Program-made: the position numbers and the translations under genes | Assembly (NCBI RefSeq): GCF_003337575.1 | Contig: NZ_QPJM01000026.1 | Coordinates: 1-42,235, forward strand | Source of the DNA: Phyllobacterium bourgognense | Lineage (GTDB): Bacteria; Pseudomonadota; Alphaproteobacteria; Rhizobiales; Rhizobiaceae | Direction: 5' to 3' | DNA length: 42,235 bases | The notes under the pieces: model-generated | Databases searched by the model: none | Told to the model about the DNA's origin: nothing | The model's input: only the letters and a program-made list of their open reading frames with translations | Shown here: positions 17,665-25,968 of the stretch, piece by piece | How positions within the stretch are numbered: the stretch's first letter is position 1 | Layout of the letters: each line of letters opens with the position of its first letter

Positions 17665-18510
17665 TTATTGCTTCTTCGGAAGGTATTGATCCGGCATGGG
17701 CGAGCCTGGAAACCATTTCTCGTAGAGCGTCTTCCAGGTGCCGTCCTCCATGGCAGCATGCAGTGCCGTATTGAGCGCCTCGCGGAATGCATCGTTGCCC
17801 TTGCGCAAGACAAATCCCGCCGGTGCATCGAACGAGGGAATATTCGCCGCGATTTTAAGGTCGGGGTAACGTTCGCTGTATTGCTTGGCGGCCTCGTAGT
17901 CGAGGAAGTGGGCGTCAACCGTTCCATTGTTCAGGGCCGAAACCGCGGAATTGTTGTCCGGGAACTTGACCAGGTCCGTGCCCGTGAAGTTTTTTTCCGC
18001 ATAGGTTTCCTGAAGCGTCCCCTGCACGACGCCTAGGCGCTTGCCTTGCAGACCTTCGGGAGAAACCATCGCCTTATCCGAGGTCAGGACAGATAGGTAG
18101 CCGGCGAGATAGCCATCGGAAAAATCCACTGTCTTCTTCCGCGCGTCCGTGGTTCCGATCGCGGCCACGGCCACGTCGAACCGCTGGTTGGCGACAGATG
18201 GCATCAAGGCAGAAAACTCCTGGCCGGTGAAGATCACCTGGTCCTTCTGAAAGCCGAGACGGCTCGCGACATTAAGAAAGAATTCGATGTCGAAACCGGT
18301 AAACTCGCCCTCCGCGGTGGTGAATGTGTATGGTTTGGCGTCGCCCATGGTGCCAACGCTGATCACCTTCGGGTCGATCAGGCCGTAGGGGTTGTCACCG
18401 GCGGCCTGCGTTTGCGCGACGGAGAAAAAGCCGGCCAGTATCAAACTCAATGCAACTGCGACCCGCCTGGCCGCCCGTGCGAACATTTTGGTTCCGTGAA
18501 TGCTTGTCAT
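17665..18510 (-). CDS. Amino-acid-type ABC substrate-binding protein (281 aa)
   Basis: Family 3 periplasmic receptor. After a signal peptide ([20 protein letters not shown], cleavage near AQA) come the usual blocks [56 protein letters not shown] and a conserved FSDGYLAGY loop. I chose the ATG at 18510, preceded by GAGGAGA; the longer frame to 18651 runs across the operators and is not credible. It is the first gene of the operon. The ligand is an amino acid or amino-acid conjugate; the binding residues do not say which. Confidence 0.93.
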   Translation of the reverse strand: MTSIHGTKMFARAARRVAVALSLILAGFFSVAQTQAAGDNPYGLIDPKVISVGTMGDAKPYTFTTAEGEFTGFDIEFFLNVASRLGFQKDQVIFTGQEFSALMPSVANQRFDVAVAAIGTTDARKKTVDFSDGYLAGYLSVLTSDKAMVSPEGLQGKRLGVVQGTLQETYAEKNFTGTDLVKFPDNNSAVSALNNGTVDAHFLDYEAAKQYSERYPDLKIAANIPSFDAPAGFVLRKGNDAFREALNTALHAAMEDGTWKTLYEKWFPGSPMPDQYLPKKQ

Positions 18511-18616
18511 CTGTTGTTCTCCTCTGACGTTTTGCACTTCTTGTCTGAGACTGCGGGAAATCCCGGCTGTGACCGTCCGGAACTTCCAACATTTCTCAAA
18601 GCGAACATTGTACTTG

Positions 18617-18650
18617 GAGACCGGTCTCTTATTGCGTGAGACCGGTCTCA
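18617..18650. promoter_or_regulatory. Tandem LacI operators between divergent genes
   Basis: Two copies of GAGACCGGTCTC (18617-18628 and 18638-18649), the second extended to TGAGACCGGTCTCA (18637-18650). Their centres are 21 bases apart, two helical turns, so two dimers could bind on one face of the DNA. A minus-strand -10-like TACAAT lies at 18612-18607 and a plus-strand -10-like GATAAT at 18653-18658, so the pair overlaps both promoters and can repress the transporter operon and the regulator itself. Confidence 0.8.
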
Positions 18651-18708
18651 ATGATAATTGATATATTCACATTGACCTCCCGTCAACAACTCTAGTAGTC
18701 GTCAGCAG

Positions 18709-19791
18709 ATGAATAGTTCGAACCCCAGGATCCACTCGGTCACAGTCGCCGATGTGGCGCGAGAGGCAGGTGTCTCGAAGGCTACGGCCGCTCGAGTATT
18801 GGGAAATTATGGGGTCGTCAGCGAGAAGATAAGAGGCGATGTATTGGCAGCCGCCAGGCAGCTGGATTATCGCCCCAATGAACTCGCCCGGAGCATGACG
18901 ACAGGAAGATCCGGTATCATTGGCGTTGTGGTCGGCGACATCGAGAATTCTTTTTTCGGCTATGCCGTACGTGGGATCAGCGACACGGCCCGTTCTGCGG
19001 GTTTCAACGTCATTCTGGCAAATTCCAGCGAGCAGATCGAGATGGAGAAAGCCGCCGTCCGGGTATTGATCGGCAAGCGCGTCGACGGCCTCATCGTAAC
19101 CCCGTCGGAGTCCCGTGACATTTCACACCTGCGCGACATCCATCGCTCGGGCCGGCCGCTTGCGCTCCTCGACCGTGCGCTTCCCGATTTCGACGTCGAC
19201 ACCGTAACCGTGGACGATCGCAACGCGGCCCAGCGCGCCACAGAAATCTTGACTGCGTGCGGCCATCGAAGGATTGCCTATATCACCGCTGTCGATTTCG
19301 CAGGGCATGAATACACGGATTTGGGGCAGATCTACACCTCTTCCGTTCGCGAACGCATAGAGGGCTTCATGAATGCCTGTAACATAGCCGGCGTTCCACC
19401 ACAGGACCGGCTGGTTATGCTGGGGGCGACCACGCCGCAGGCGACGGCCGAGATCACCACCAACCTGTTGTCTCGCCCGAGCCCCCCGACGGCTATCATC
19501 GCATCGGATAGCGTCATTGCTCTCGAGATCTTCAAGGTCGTCCGGCAGCGAGGCCTGCGCATTCCTGAAGACCTGTCGCTCATAACATTTCACGATGCGG
19601 ATTGGACAACCGTTACCAGCCCCCCTATTACTGTTATCGACCAGCCTGCCTATGTTCTTGGCCAGACGGTGGCAGAGCTTCTTATTCGGAGGCTTAAGGG
19701 TGAAGCCAGACCGCCTGAGCGGATCATCGTTCCGACTTCCATCATCGAGCGTGGATCCGTTGCCCCGCCAGCAATGCAATGTAAAATCTAA
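18709..19791 (+). CDS. LacI-family regulator of the amino-acid/FAD oxidase operon (360 aa)
   Basis: Repressor with an N-terminal helix-turn-helix (TVADVAREAGVSKATAARVL, residues 12-31), hinge helix NELARSMTTG, and sugar-binding-type core (GIIGVVVGDIENSFFGYAV, VDGLIVTPSE, TAIIASDSVIALEIFKVV). Its recognition helix ATAAR and following YG.V match the regulator at 13623, and its predicted operators share that gene's half-site. Length is normal for the family. It is divergent from the binding protein gene, with the tandem operators between them, the classical arrangement for local control and self-repression. The ribosome site ahead of ATG 18709 is poor. Confidence 0.93.
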   Translation: MNSSNPRIHSVTVADVAREAGVSKATAARVLGNYGVVSEKIRGDVLAAARQLDYRPNELARSMTTGRSGIIGVVVGDIENSFFGYAVRGISDTARSAGFNVILANSSEQIEMEKAAVRVLIGKRVDGLIVTPSESRDISHLRDIHRSGRPLALLDRALPDFDVDTVTVDDRNAAQRATEILTACGHRRIAYITAVDFAGHEYTDLGQIYTSSVRERIEGFMNACNIAGVPPQDRLVMLGATTPQATAEITTNLLSRPSPPTAIIASDSVIALEIFKVVRQRGLRIPEDLSLITFHDADWTTVTSPPITVIDQPAYVLGQTVAELLIRRLKGEARPPERIIVPTSIIERGSVAPPAMQCKI

Positions 19792-19918
19792 TAAATATTG
19801 GGGACCTGCGAGGGAGTGAGGGCGTCCGTTCAAACTCGGACGTGATTGATCGCTGCTTAACCTAATTGTTATTCTTGAGTGCTTACTACTGAGACGCAGA
19901 AATCAGGAGACCGGGGAA

Positions 19919-20128
19919 ATGCTCAAGTTCATGTCCGCCGAAGGGCAGCCTGTTTACGTTAACCCGCATATGATTGTAGCGGTCCAGAAATATCCTGATG
20001 CGCAACACACAACGATTCACACTTTAGGGCCGCAAAGTCCTAGTCACTTCTGCATCCTGGTGAACGAAGAGCCGGAGGCGGTAGCAACGCAGTGGCGGGA
20101 AGCCATCAAGCAGAATTCTTCTTTATAG
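19919..20128 (+). CDS. Hypothetical small protein (69 aa)
   Basis: Not recognised. An AGGAG site sits upstream of the ATG at 19919. The protein begins MLKFMSAEGQPVYVNPHMIV and appears to alternate beta strands and a C-terminal helix (PEAVATQWREAIKQ). The pattern of V/I-V-N-P near the start and an early histidine recalls short proteins that bind a small ligand or a regulatory partner, but no function can be assigned. It is soluble, with no signal peptide, and stands alone between the LacI gene and two tiny ORFs. Confidence 0.6.
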   Translation: MLKFMSAEGQPVYVNPHMIVAVQKYPDAQHTTIHTLGPQSPSHFCILVNEEPEAVATQWREAIKQNSSL

Positions 20129-20171
20129 TAGTAACCTATTCACGTTCACCCCACTTCGTTATCGTGTCCAC

Positions 20172-20291
20172 ATGGATGAGGACTTGCACCAACACACTGT
20201 GCAGGTAACCGGTCACCCTGAACCGAAGCTGCCAGACAACCCAAAATGCTACCCCGCGAAACGCCCGCGGGCGCGGATTGTTATTCTTTAG
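20172..20291 (+). CDS. Possible 39-aa ORF upstream of the 58-aa ORF
   Basis: ATG 20172 to TAG 20291. The product (MDEDLHQHTVQVTGHPEPKL, then a basic end) is hydrophilic and protein-like, but there is no ribosome site. Its stop codon overlaps the ribosome site TTAGGAG of the next small gene, which would allow translational coupling. It may be a chance ORF. Confidence 0.25.
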   Translation: MDEDLHQHTVQVTGHPEPKLPDNPKCYPAKRPRARIVIL

Positions 20292-20303
20292 GAGTGGCAA
20301 AAC

Positions 20304-20480
20304 ATGGAAGGACTTAATTTAAAAACCGCTATCAATCGTATGGCTTCGCCGAAGCTCTTAAAGCAAATCAAGGCTCAGATGATTCGCGAAGGCACCCAAT
20401 CCGAGTCAATCTCCGAAATCCTTCGCAAGGCCGAAGGCGGCTATATGCGACGGCGTGTAAGGTCATCAGGCAAAGCCTGA
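20304..20480 (+). CDS. Hypothetical small protein (58 aa)
   Basis: Not recognised. TTAGGAG lies at good spacing before ATG 20304. The product begins MEGLNLKTAINRMASPKLLK and ends with a basic RRRVRSS tail. It is helical and strongly basic, so nucleic acid binding is possible but unproven. Its 3' end runs up to the junction with the etfA remnant on the opposite strand, so the natural C-terminus may have been replaced when that DNA was inserted. Confidence 0.45.
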   Translation: MEGLNLKTAINRMASPKLLKQIKAQMIREGTQSESISEILRKAEGGYMRRRVRSSGKA

Positions 20481-20499
20481 AGAAACCCGAACTCAATAA

Positions 20500-20733
20500 G
20501 TGAATTCCTGGGACGATAGTCCACGGTCGAGCTGGCAGCCGAGATGATCGTGTCGTAGGAACCGGCGAGCGAGACGATCCGGGCTGCGAGCAGCACCCTG
20601 GGCAGCCTTGCCGGCCACCAGCACATGGATGTCGCTTCCGGCCGCTGGCAATCTTGGAAGCAGCCGTCAGCGCCTTGGCGGTTGGGTCGGAGAGCGTCGC
20701 ATTGTCGTGATCGGCGAGAAGAAGAATGGTCAT
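20500..20733 (-). pseudogene. etfA: etfA remnant (5' part, frameshifted)
   Basis: Decayed start of the electron transfer flavoprotein alpha subunit gene. From the ATG at 20733 the frame gives MTILLLADHDNATLSDPTAK and ALTAASKIAS, the typical EtfA N-terminus. A frameshift follows; in a second frame DIHVLVAGKAAQGAA continues, and in another IVSLAGSYDTIISAASS appears after an internal deletion. Nothing of the FAD-binding C-terminal domain is present. It lies 24 bases after the etfB fragment, as in a native etfBA operon. The left edge near 20500 is approximate. Confidence 0.85.
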
Positions 20734-20757
20734 GGTCGTATTTCCTGTCGCGATCTC

Positions 20758-21012
20758 TTAGAGGACGCCCGCTTCGTGTGTGAGTTTGTCGACCAGCTCG
20801 GCGAATGTCTTGATCTTGATACCGGCCTTGCGGCCACCCGGCTCTTCGGTCTTCCGCACCTTGAGGGGCGCGCTGGTGTCGAGGCCGAAATCGGCCGGGG
20901 CCTTCTTGTCGATCGGCTTCTTCTTCGCCCTCATGATGTTCGGCAGCGAGGCTAGCGCGGCTCGTTGAGGCGCGGGTCGGTGGTGACCACGGCCGGCACC
21001 CCCAGCCCCTCC
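20758..21012 (-). pseudogene. etfB: etfB remnant (3' part, frameshifted)
   Basis: Last 80 or so codons of the electron transfer flavoprotein beta subunit gene. The stretch [15 protein letters not shown] is followed, one frame over, by [20 protein letters not shown] and the usual end [16 protein letters not shown]...EAGVL with stop at 20758-20760. The frame change near 20950 is a one-base indel in the RYASLP region. The 5' end of the gene is gone, cut at about 21012, next to the stop of the LacI gene. Function is lost; the complete etfBA must lie elsewhere. Confidence 0.87.
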
Positions 21013-21027
21013 AACGAGGAGGACGCA

Positions 21028-22086
21028 TTACTCGATATCCTTCAGCGCATCCAGCGGGCCAATCAGCGCCGTGCGTGGGGGCACGATGGTCGGCCGTACC
21101 AGATGCGTGATTGGCGGGCGGCGGTCCGCATCGAGGATCGCAAACCCCTTGGTGATCATCGCTTCGCTGTCCTGCCGGATCATGAAGACGGGGAAAGGCA
21201 GGAAAGAGCCGAAGGGATCGTAGTCATAGCAGCCGACGATGATATCGGCGAAAGTCTCGTGCGGATGCACGGCGAGAAAGCGCATCAGCCCTTCGAGGTT
21301 AATCGAGGAATTGACGAAGAATGCGCGCGGCAGCTTTCCGTGGCCTTCGTAGAAGGCTTCGAAAGCGCGGGCCGTCATGGCGGGGGAATAGCCGGTGGGC
21401 TGGATGCAGACGTCGGGATCCGCGCCCAGCGATGCGCGCTTTACGTCGCGGAAACCGCGAATTCGCTCATGGCTGGCATGGTCGTTGCGGCCGCCGAACA
21501 GGTACAGATCGTCAGGTGAAAGTGGGCCATCCTCTAGCGCGCGTTCGACAATCGCCTGTGTCAGCATGCGCGCGCCTTCATAATTGTCGCTGATGATTGA
21601 CGGCGCCAGCGTGCCAGGCAGATCGATGTTGACGTGCTTCAGCCCCGCCTTTTCGCAAACCTTGTGCACGCCATCCGGATCGGTCGCGCCGGCAATGAAA
21701 AGCTCGTCGATCGAATAGGAGATCAGCGTCTCTACCACCTGGCGCTCCTCCTCCGGATCGCGGCAGGCGCTGACGACGAGCGGACATTGGCCGCGGCTTC
21801 TGACCTGCGCTTCGAAAGACTGCGCCATGGAGGAAAAATAGCGGTTGTCGTGCACCGGAAGCAGAAGACCGACGAGGCCGGACCGGGACGAACGCAGGCC
21901 GCGGGCCTGCAGGTTTGTCGTATAGCCATGTTCGTTCGCCAGCTTCTGAATGAGTTGCGCCGTCGCCTCCTTGATACGCCGCTTCCGCCAGCTTCCGTTT
22001 AGAACGGCGCTCACGGTGGAAGGCGACGCACCCGATAGGATCGACAGATCGTAGATCGTCGCCTTCTTCTTGCCGATGCCGGTCAT
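21028..22086 (-). CDS. LacI-family regulator of the third sugar cluster (352 aa)
   Basis: Repressor, probably sugar-responsive. The helix-turn-helix (TIYDLSILSGASPSTVSAVL, about residues 10-29) has the ordinary TVSAVL recognition helix, unlike the two regulators to its left. The core domain contains SGLVGLLLPVHDNRYFSSMA and LYLFGGRNDHASHERIRGF. I chose the ATG at 22086 (MTGIGKKKATIYD); the longer frame to 22266 passes through the operators. It is divergent from the ribose-type ABC operon. Its stop is within 20 bases of the etfB remnant, so the insertion of that DNA came close to removing its end. Confidence 0.92.
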   Translation of the reverse strand: MTGIGKKKATIYDLSILSGASPSTVSAVLNGSWRKRRIKEATAQLIQKLANEHGYTTNLQARGLRSSRSGLVGLLLPVHDNRYFSSMAQSFEAQVRSRGQCPLVVSACRDPEEERQVVETLISYSIDELFIAGATDPDGVHKVCEKAGLKHVNIDLPGTLAPSIISDNYEGARMLTQAIVERALEDGPLSPDDLYLFGGRNDHASHERIRGFRDVKRASLGADPDVCIQPTGYSPAMTARAFEAFYEGHGKLPRAFFVNSSINLEGLMRFLAVHPHETFADIIVGCYDYDPFGSFLPFPVFMIRQDSEAMITKGFAILDADRRPPITHLVRPTIVPPRTALIGPLDALKDIE

Positions 22087-22160
22087 ATCTCGCATTTCCC
22101 TTGTCGCTTCCTTGAGAAACAAACCCCTCTTGACGAAAGCCCTACCTTGATCGATAGTTA

Positions 22161-22202
22161 TTGCACCATCGATTGTGCAAAAAAGAAAGATCGATTGTGC
22201 AA
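22161..22202. promoter_or_regulatory. LacI operator region of the third sugar cluster
   Basis: TTGCACCATCGATTGTGCAA (22161-22180) is a near-perfect palindrome centred on ATCGAT. Its right half, ATCGATTGTGCAA, is repeated exactly at 22190-22202, 22 bases further on. Both lie in the divergent region between the LacI gene and the binding protein gene and are the likely binding sites of that regulator. Confidence 0.75.
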
Positions 22203-22326
22203 TGATGGTTCGAGGAGGCGGGATGGGAGCAAGGGTATTGCCTCGCCAAGAAGCAACCAGGAACAACCTGCCGCAAACCGGCCGGTGGTCGTCGTTTGCA
22301 TGAGCGATTTTTGAGGAGGAGTGAGG

Positions 22327-23310
22327 ATGAGGAGCCTTATCGTAGCGGCATTTGCCGTATCGCTGTCGCTTGCCGGGGCGGTGGTCGCGTTTGCGCAGGA
22401 CACACCGAAAGTCGGCGTTGTCGTCAAGATCGGCGGCATCCCTTGGTTCAACGCGATGGAAGCCGGCATCAAGGAGCAGGGCAAGAAATTAGGCGTCGAT
22501 GCCTTCATGGTCGGCCCGACCAGCGCCGACCCGGCGCTGCAGGTGCGCGCCATCGAAGATCTGATCGCCCAGGGCGTCAAGGTCATCGGGGTGGTTCCGA
22601 ACGATGCCAAGGTGCTCGAGCCTGTACTGACCAAGGCGCAAGCCGCCGGCATCAAGGTCCTTACGCATGAATCGCCCTCGCAAAAGGGCGCCGACTGGAA
22701 TTTCGAACTTGCATCGTCGACCGGTTTTGGCGAGGCGCATGGCAAGCTGCTCGCCGAAAAGATGGGCGGCAAGGGCGAATATGCGGTCTTCGTCGGCTCG
22801 CTGACCGTCCCGCTGCACAATGCCTGGGCGGACGCCGCAATCGCCTATATCAAGGCGAATTATCCGGACATGAAACTCGTCGGCGATCGTTATGGCGTCG
22901 CGGAAGATGTCGACAAGAGCCGCTCGACGGCGCTCGACCTCATCGCTGCCCATCCGGGTCTGAAAGGCTTCCTCGCGTTCGGCAGTCAGGGCCCGATCGG
23001 CGCCGGGCGCGCTGTCGAAGAACGCCGCAAGACGGGCAAAATCTTCGTGCTCGGCCCGTTCTCGCCTGGCCAGGGCCAGAAGCTGATCAAGTCCGACGCG
23101 ATATCGGGCGGCTTCATGTGGAATCCGAAGCAGGCCGGCGAAGTTTTCGTCACGCTCGCCGATCGCCTGATCAAGGGTGAGAGCGTCAAGGAAGGTGATG
23201 ACATCCCCGGACTCGGCGTGATCAAGCCGGTCGGCAACGACATCATCGTCGATCAGCTGCTGCCGATCAACAAGGATACGGTCGACGGCCTGGCCGCAAT
23301 GGGCCTCTGA
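22327..23310 (+). CDS. Sugar ABC substrate-binding protein, RbsB type (327 aa)
   Basis: Periplasmic binding protein for a monosaccharide or related compound. A signal peptide (MRSLIVAAFAVSLSLAGAVV, cleavage at about AFA-QD) is followed by the RbsB/type-I fold: VGVVVKIGGIPWFNAMEAG, ALQVRAIEDLIAQGVKVIGV and a C-terminal region with GVIKPVGNDIIVD. The ATG at 22327 is preferred over GTG 22321 since GAGGAGG is 7 bases upstream. It resembles the autoinducer-2/rhamnose-like branch of these proteins as much as ribose binders, so the ligand is open. It is the first gene of a six-gene unit on the plus strand. Confidence 0.93.
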   Translation: MRSLIVAAFAVSLSLAGAVVAFAQDTPKVGVVVKIGGIPWFNAMEAGIKEQGKKLGVDAFMVGPTSADPALQVRAIEDLIAQGVKVIGVVPNDAKVLEPVLTKAQAAGIKVLTHESPSQKGADWNFELASSTGFGEAHGKLLAEKMGGKGEYAVFVGSLTVPLHNAWADAAIAYIKANYPDMKLVGDRYGVAEDVDKSRSTALDLIAAHPGLKGFLAFGSQGPIGAGRAVEERRKTGKIFVLGPFSPGQGQKLIKSDAISGGFMWNPKQAGEVFVTLADRLIKGESVKEGDDIPGLGVIKPVGNDIIVDQLLPINKDTVDGLAAMGL

Positions 23311-23327
23311 AGCCCCTCCCCGGGTGT

Positions 23328-23353
23328 CGGGCTGGTCCATGGCGACCGGCCCG
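23328..23353 (+). terminator. Stem-loop after the binding protein gene
   Basis: CGGGCTGGTC and GACCGGCCCG pair (10 bp, one G-T) around a 6-base loop, 18 bases past the stop. No T-run follows, so it is more likely an mRNA-stabilising or attenuating hairpin that keeps binding protein levels above the membrane parts than a full terminator. Confidence 0.5.
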
Positions 23354-23432
23354 GCGTTCGGGAAAAAGAGCGGTATCCGGCCATGGCCGGACAATTTGTA
23401 TTTCATGGCATTCGACTGGACAGGCAACCGGC

Positions 23433-24947
23433 ATGAGCACGGCAACGAATGATGGTGTGAAGGCCCGGCCGCTTCTTTCGCTTCGCGGCATCAATATGAC
23501 ATTCGGTGGTGTCAAGGCGCTGAAAAACGTCTCCTTCGAAGTCTTGCCCGGCGAAGTACACTGTCTGGCCGGCGAGAATGGATCCGGCAAGAGCACGTTG
23601 ATCAAGGTGATCTCCGGCGTCTATCGGCCTGCAGACGGCGCCGAGATCGTTTTCGACGGTGAGAGGATATCTCACATGACGCCTGCCATGGCCCAGTCCC
23701 GCGGCATCCAGATCATCTGGCAGGACCTCGCGCTCTTCCCGGAAATGAGCGTGGCGGAAAACATCGCCTTCCAGACCCTTTCCGGTTCGCGCCCGCGCTT
23801 CGTCAACTATGCCGCGATCGGCGAAATAGCCGCGGAAGCGCTCGCCCGGCTTGGCGTCACCCTCGACGTCGACAGACCTCTCAAAGACTTCGCCATCGCC
23901 CAGCGCCAGATCGTCGCCATTGCCCGCGCGCTGGTCGGAGAGGCCCGAATCGTCTTCATGGACGAGCCGACCGCCTCCCTCACCCAGTCGGAGACCGACC
24001 ATCTGCTGGCGATCGTGCGTGCGCTGTCGGCCTCGGGCATTGCCGTGGTTTTCGTCAGCCATCGCCTTGCGGAAGTGCTGGAAATCTCCTCTCGCATCAC
24101 CGTGCTGCGCGATGGCGCGCTGGTCGGAGTCTATCCGGTGGAGGGCATGACCCAGTCTAAGATCACCGAGCTGATGACCGGGCGCACCTTCGACCAGAAT
24201 GTTCGCGCCCGCGACGTATCGCAGAACCCCGTCCTGCTCTCCGTCAGCAAGCTTTCCCGGCCTGGCGAGTTCGAGGATATTTCCTTCGATCTACGCCGCG
24301 GGGAGACGCTCGGGATAACCGGCCTGCTCGGCTCCGGGCGCACCGAGCTTGCGCTGACGCTGTTCGGCATGCGCCGGCCCGCCGCCGGCACGATCGTGCT
24401 GGAGGGCAGAGCGATGCGCTTTGCCTCCAACCGCGAGGCGATCGCATCAGGCGTCGCCTATCTCTCCGAAGACCGCCTTTCGCTCGGTCTCAACCAGCCG
24501 CAATCCATCGCTGACAATCTGGTCATGGCCTCGCTTAACCGTATCCTCAGCGGCCGGCTCATCTCGCCGGACAAAAAGCGCGCGCTGGTCGCGCGCTGGA
24601 TCGCCGATCTCGGCATCAGGATCGGTAAGCAGGACGATGCGATCTCGACGCTTTCGGGCGGCAACCAGCAACGCGTCGCAATCGCCAAATGGCTCGCCAC
24701 CGATCCAAAAGTGTTGATCCTCGATGCGCCCACGGTCGGCGTGGATGTCGGCGCGCGCGCCGGCATTTTCGAAATCGTTGCCCGTCTGGCCGAAACAGGG
24801 CTTGCGATCCTCCTCATCTCGGACGAGGTGCCGGAGGTCTATTTCAACGCCGACCGGATCATCCATATGGAAAAGGGACGCATCGCCGGCTGGCACGATC
24901 CGCGCGCCACCACACTGAAGGACCTGGAGGCGGCGGTCTATGCGTAA
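23433..24947 (+). CDS. Sugar ABC ATPase with two ATPase domains, RbsA type (504 aa)
   Basis: Double-domain ATPase of the ribose-type importer. Domain 1 has Walker A GENGSGKST (47-55), Q-loop region IIWQDLALFPEM and a degenerate signature DFAIAQRQ, with Walker B RIVFMDEPTASL. Domain 2 has the weak Walker A GLLGSGRTEL and a good signature LSGGNQQR, with VLILDAPTVGVD as Walker B. This mixture is normal for RbsA/MglA proteins, where one site is catalytically poor. The ATG at 23433 has only a weak ribosome site. The 3' end overlaps the permease gene by 8 bases. Confidence 0.94.
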   Translation: MSTATNDGVKARPLLSLRGINMTFGGVKALKNVSFEVLPGEVHCLAGENGSGKSTLIKVISGVYRPADGAEIVFDGERISHMTPAMAQSRGIQIIWQDLALFPEMSVAENIAFQTLSGSRPRFVNYAAIGEIAAEALARLGVTLDVDRPLKDFAIAQRQIVAIARALVGEARIVFMDEPTASLTQSETDHLLAIVRALSASGIAVVFVSHRLAEVLEISSRITVLRDGALVGVYPVEGMTQSKITELMTGRTFDQNVRARDVSQNPVLLSVSKLSRPGEFEDISFDLRRGETLGITGLLGSGRTELALTLFGMRRPAAGTIVLEGRAMRFASNREAIASGVAYLSEDRLSLGLNQPQSIADNLVMASLNRILSGRLISPDKKRALVARWIADLGIRIGKQDDAISTLSGGNQQRVAIAKWLATDPKVLILDAPTVGVDVGARAGIFEIVARLAETGLAILLISDEVPEVYFNADRIIHMEKGRIAGWHDPRATTLKDLEAAVYA

Positions 24948-25968
24948 GCTGTTCCTGTCCCACACGACCGAAGTCGTGCTGTTTGCCGTCATCATCGCGA
25001 TGAGCATCGTCCTGGGTTTTGCGACGGATCGTTTCTTCACGCTCGGCAATGCCTTCGACCTGCTGAATATCAGCGCGGTCAACATCATCTTTGCCGTCGG
25101 CCTGCTCGTGGTGTTGATTGCCGGCGGGATCGACATTTCCTTCGCCGTCGCCGCCTCGATCGTACAATATGTCACCGCACTTGCGCTCGAGCGGATCGGC
25201 GGCGGTGGATGGGTATCCGGTCTCCTGATTGCGGCCTGCTTAGGCATCGTGCTCGGCGTGATCAACGCCTTCCTGATCCACCGCTTCCGCATCATCTCGA
25301 TCGTGGCGACGATCGCGACCTTCAACGTCTATTTCGGCCTGCTGATGTTCTTCACCAAGGGCGTGTCGATCTACAACCTGCCCGACTGGCTGACGAGCCG
25401 CGTCATCATCTATGAGCGCGAAATGGCCGACGGGAGCTGGGCTGAGATTACCTTGCCGGTTGTCGTCATGGCCGTGTGCACGTTCGCCACTTGGCTCTTC
25501 ATTACCCGCACGACGACCGGCCGGCAGCTCTATGCCTTCGGTGACAATCCGGAAGGGGCGCGCCGCTTCGGTATCAATATCGGCGCCATGCAGTTCATCG
25601 CTTTTGGATGGCTGGGATTGATGGCAGGTATCGCCGGGCTCATGCAGGCGCATTATGCGCAGGAGGTCGTGCCGAACGCGCTCTATGGCCGCGAGCTCGA
25701 TGTTCTGGCTGCGGTGGTGCTCGGTGGGGCGCGGCTGGGCGGCGGCAAGGGCTCCGTGCTCGGTTGCGTGCTGGGCGTGCTGCTTGTCTCGATCACCCAG
25801 AACGGCCTCAACCTGATGGGCGTTTCGCCCTTCGCCTTCAAGATGTTCGTCGGCGCAATCATCCTCGTTGCGATCACCCTGTCGAGCGCCCGCATCGGCA
25901 ATCTGGTGCCGGTGTTCGCTACCCGCAAATCGACCGATGCCCAGCCTGCAGACAGGGGAGAGAGCTGA
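24940..25968 (+). CDS. Sugar ABC permease 1, RbsC type (342 aa)
   Basis: Membrane subunit with about eight to ten hydrophobic segments, including EVVLFAVIIAMSIVLGF, the conserved AGGIDISFAVAASIVQ near residue 63 and VLGGARLGGGKGSVLGCVLG near the end. These are the hallmarks of the RbsC/BPD_transp_2 family. It overlaps the ATPase gene by 8 bases and shares a base with the next permease start. A second permease gene follows, so the complex is a heterodimer, as in the AI-2 (Lsr) and rhamnose importers, not a homodimer as in the ribose system. Confidence 0.94.
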   Translation: MRKLFLSHTTEVVLFAVIIAMSIVLGFATDRFFTLGNAFDLLNISAVNIIFAVGLLVVLIAGGIDISFAVAASIVQYVTALALERIGGGGWVSGLLIAACLGIVLGVINAFLIHRFRIISIVATIATFNVYFGLLMFFTKGVSIYNLPDWLTSRVIIYEREMADGSWAEITLPVVVMAVCTFATWLFITRTTTGRQLYAFGDNPEGARRFGINIGAMQFIAFGWLGLMAGIAGLMQAHYAQEVVPNALYGRELDVLAAVVLGGARLGGGKGSVLGCVLGVLLVSITQNGLNLMGVSPFAFKMFVGAIILVAITLSSARIGNLVPVFATRKSTDAQPADRGES

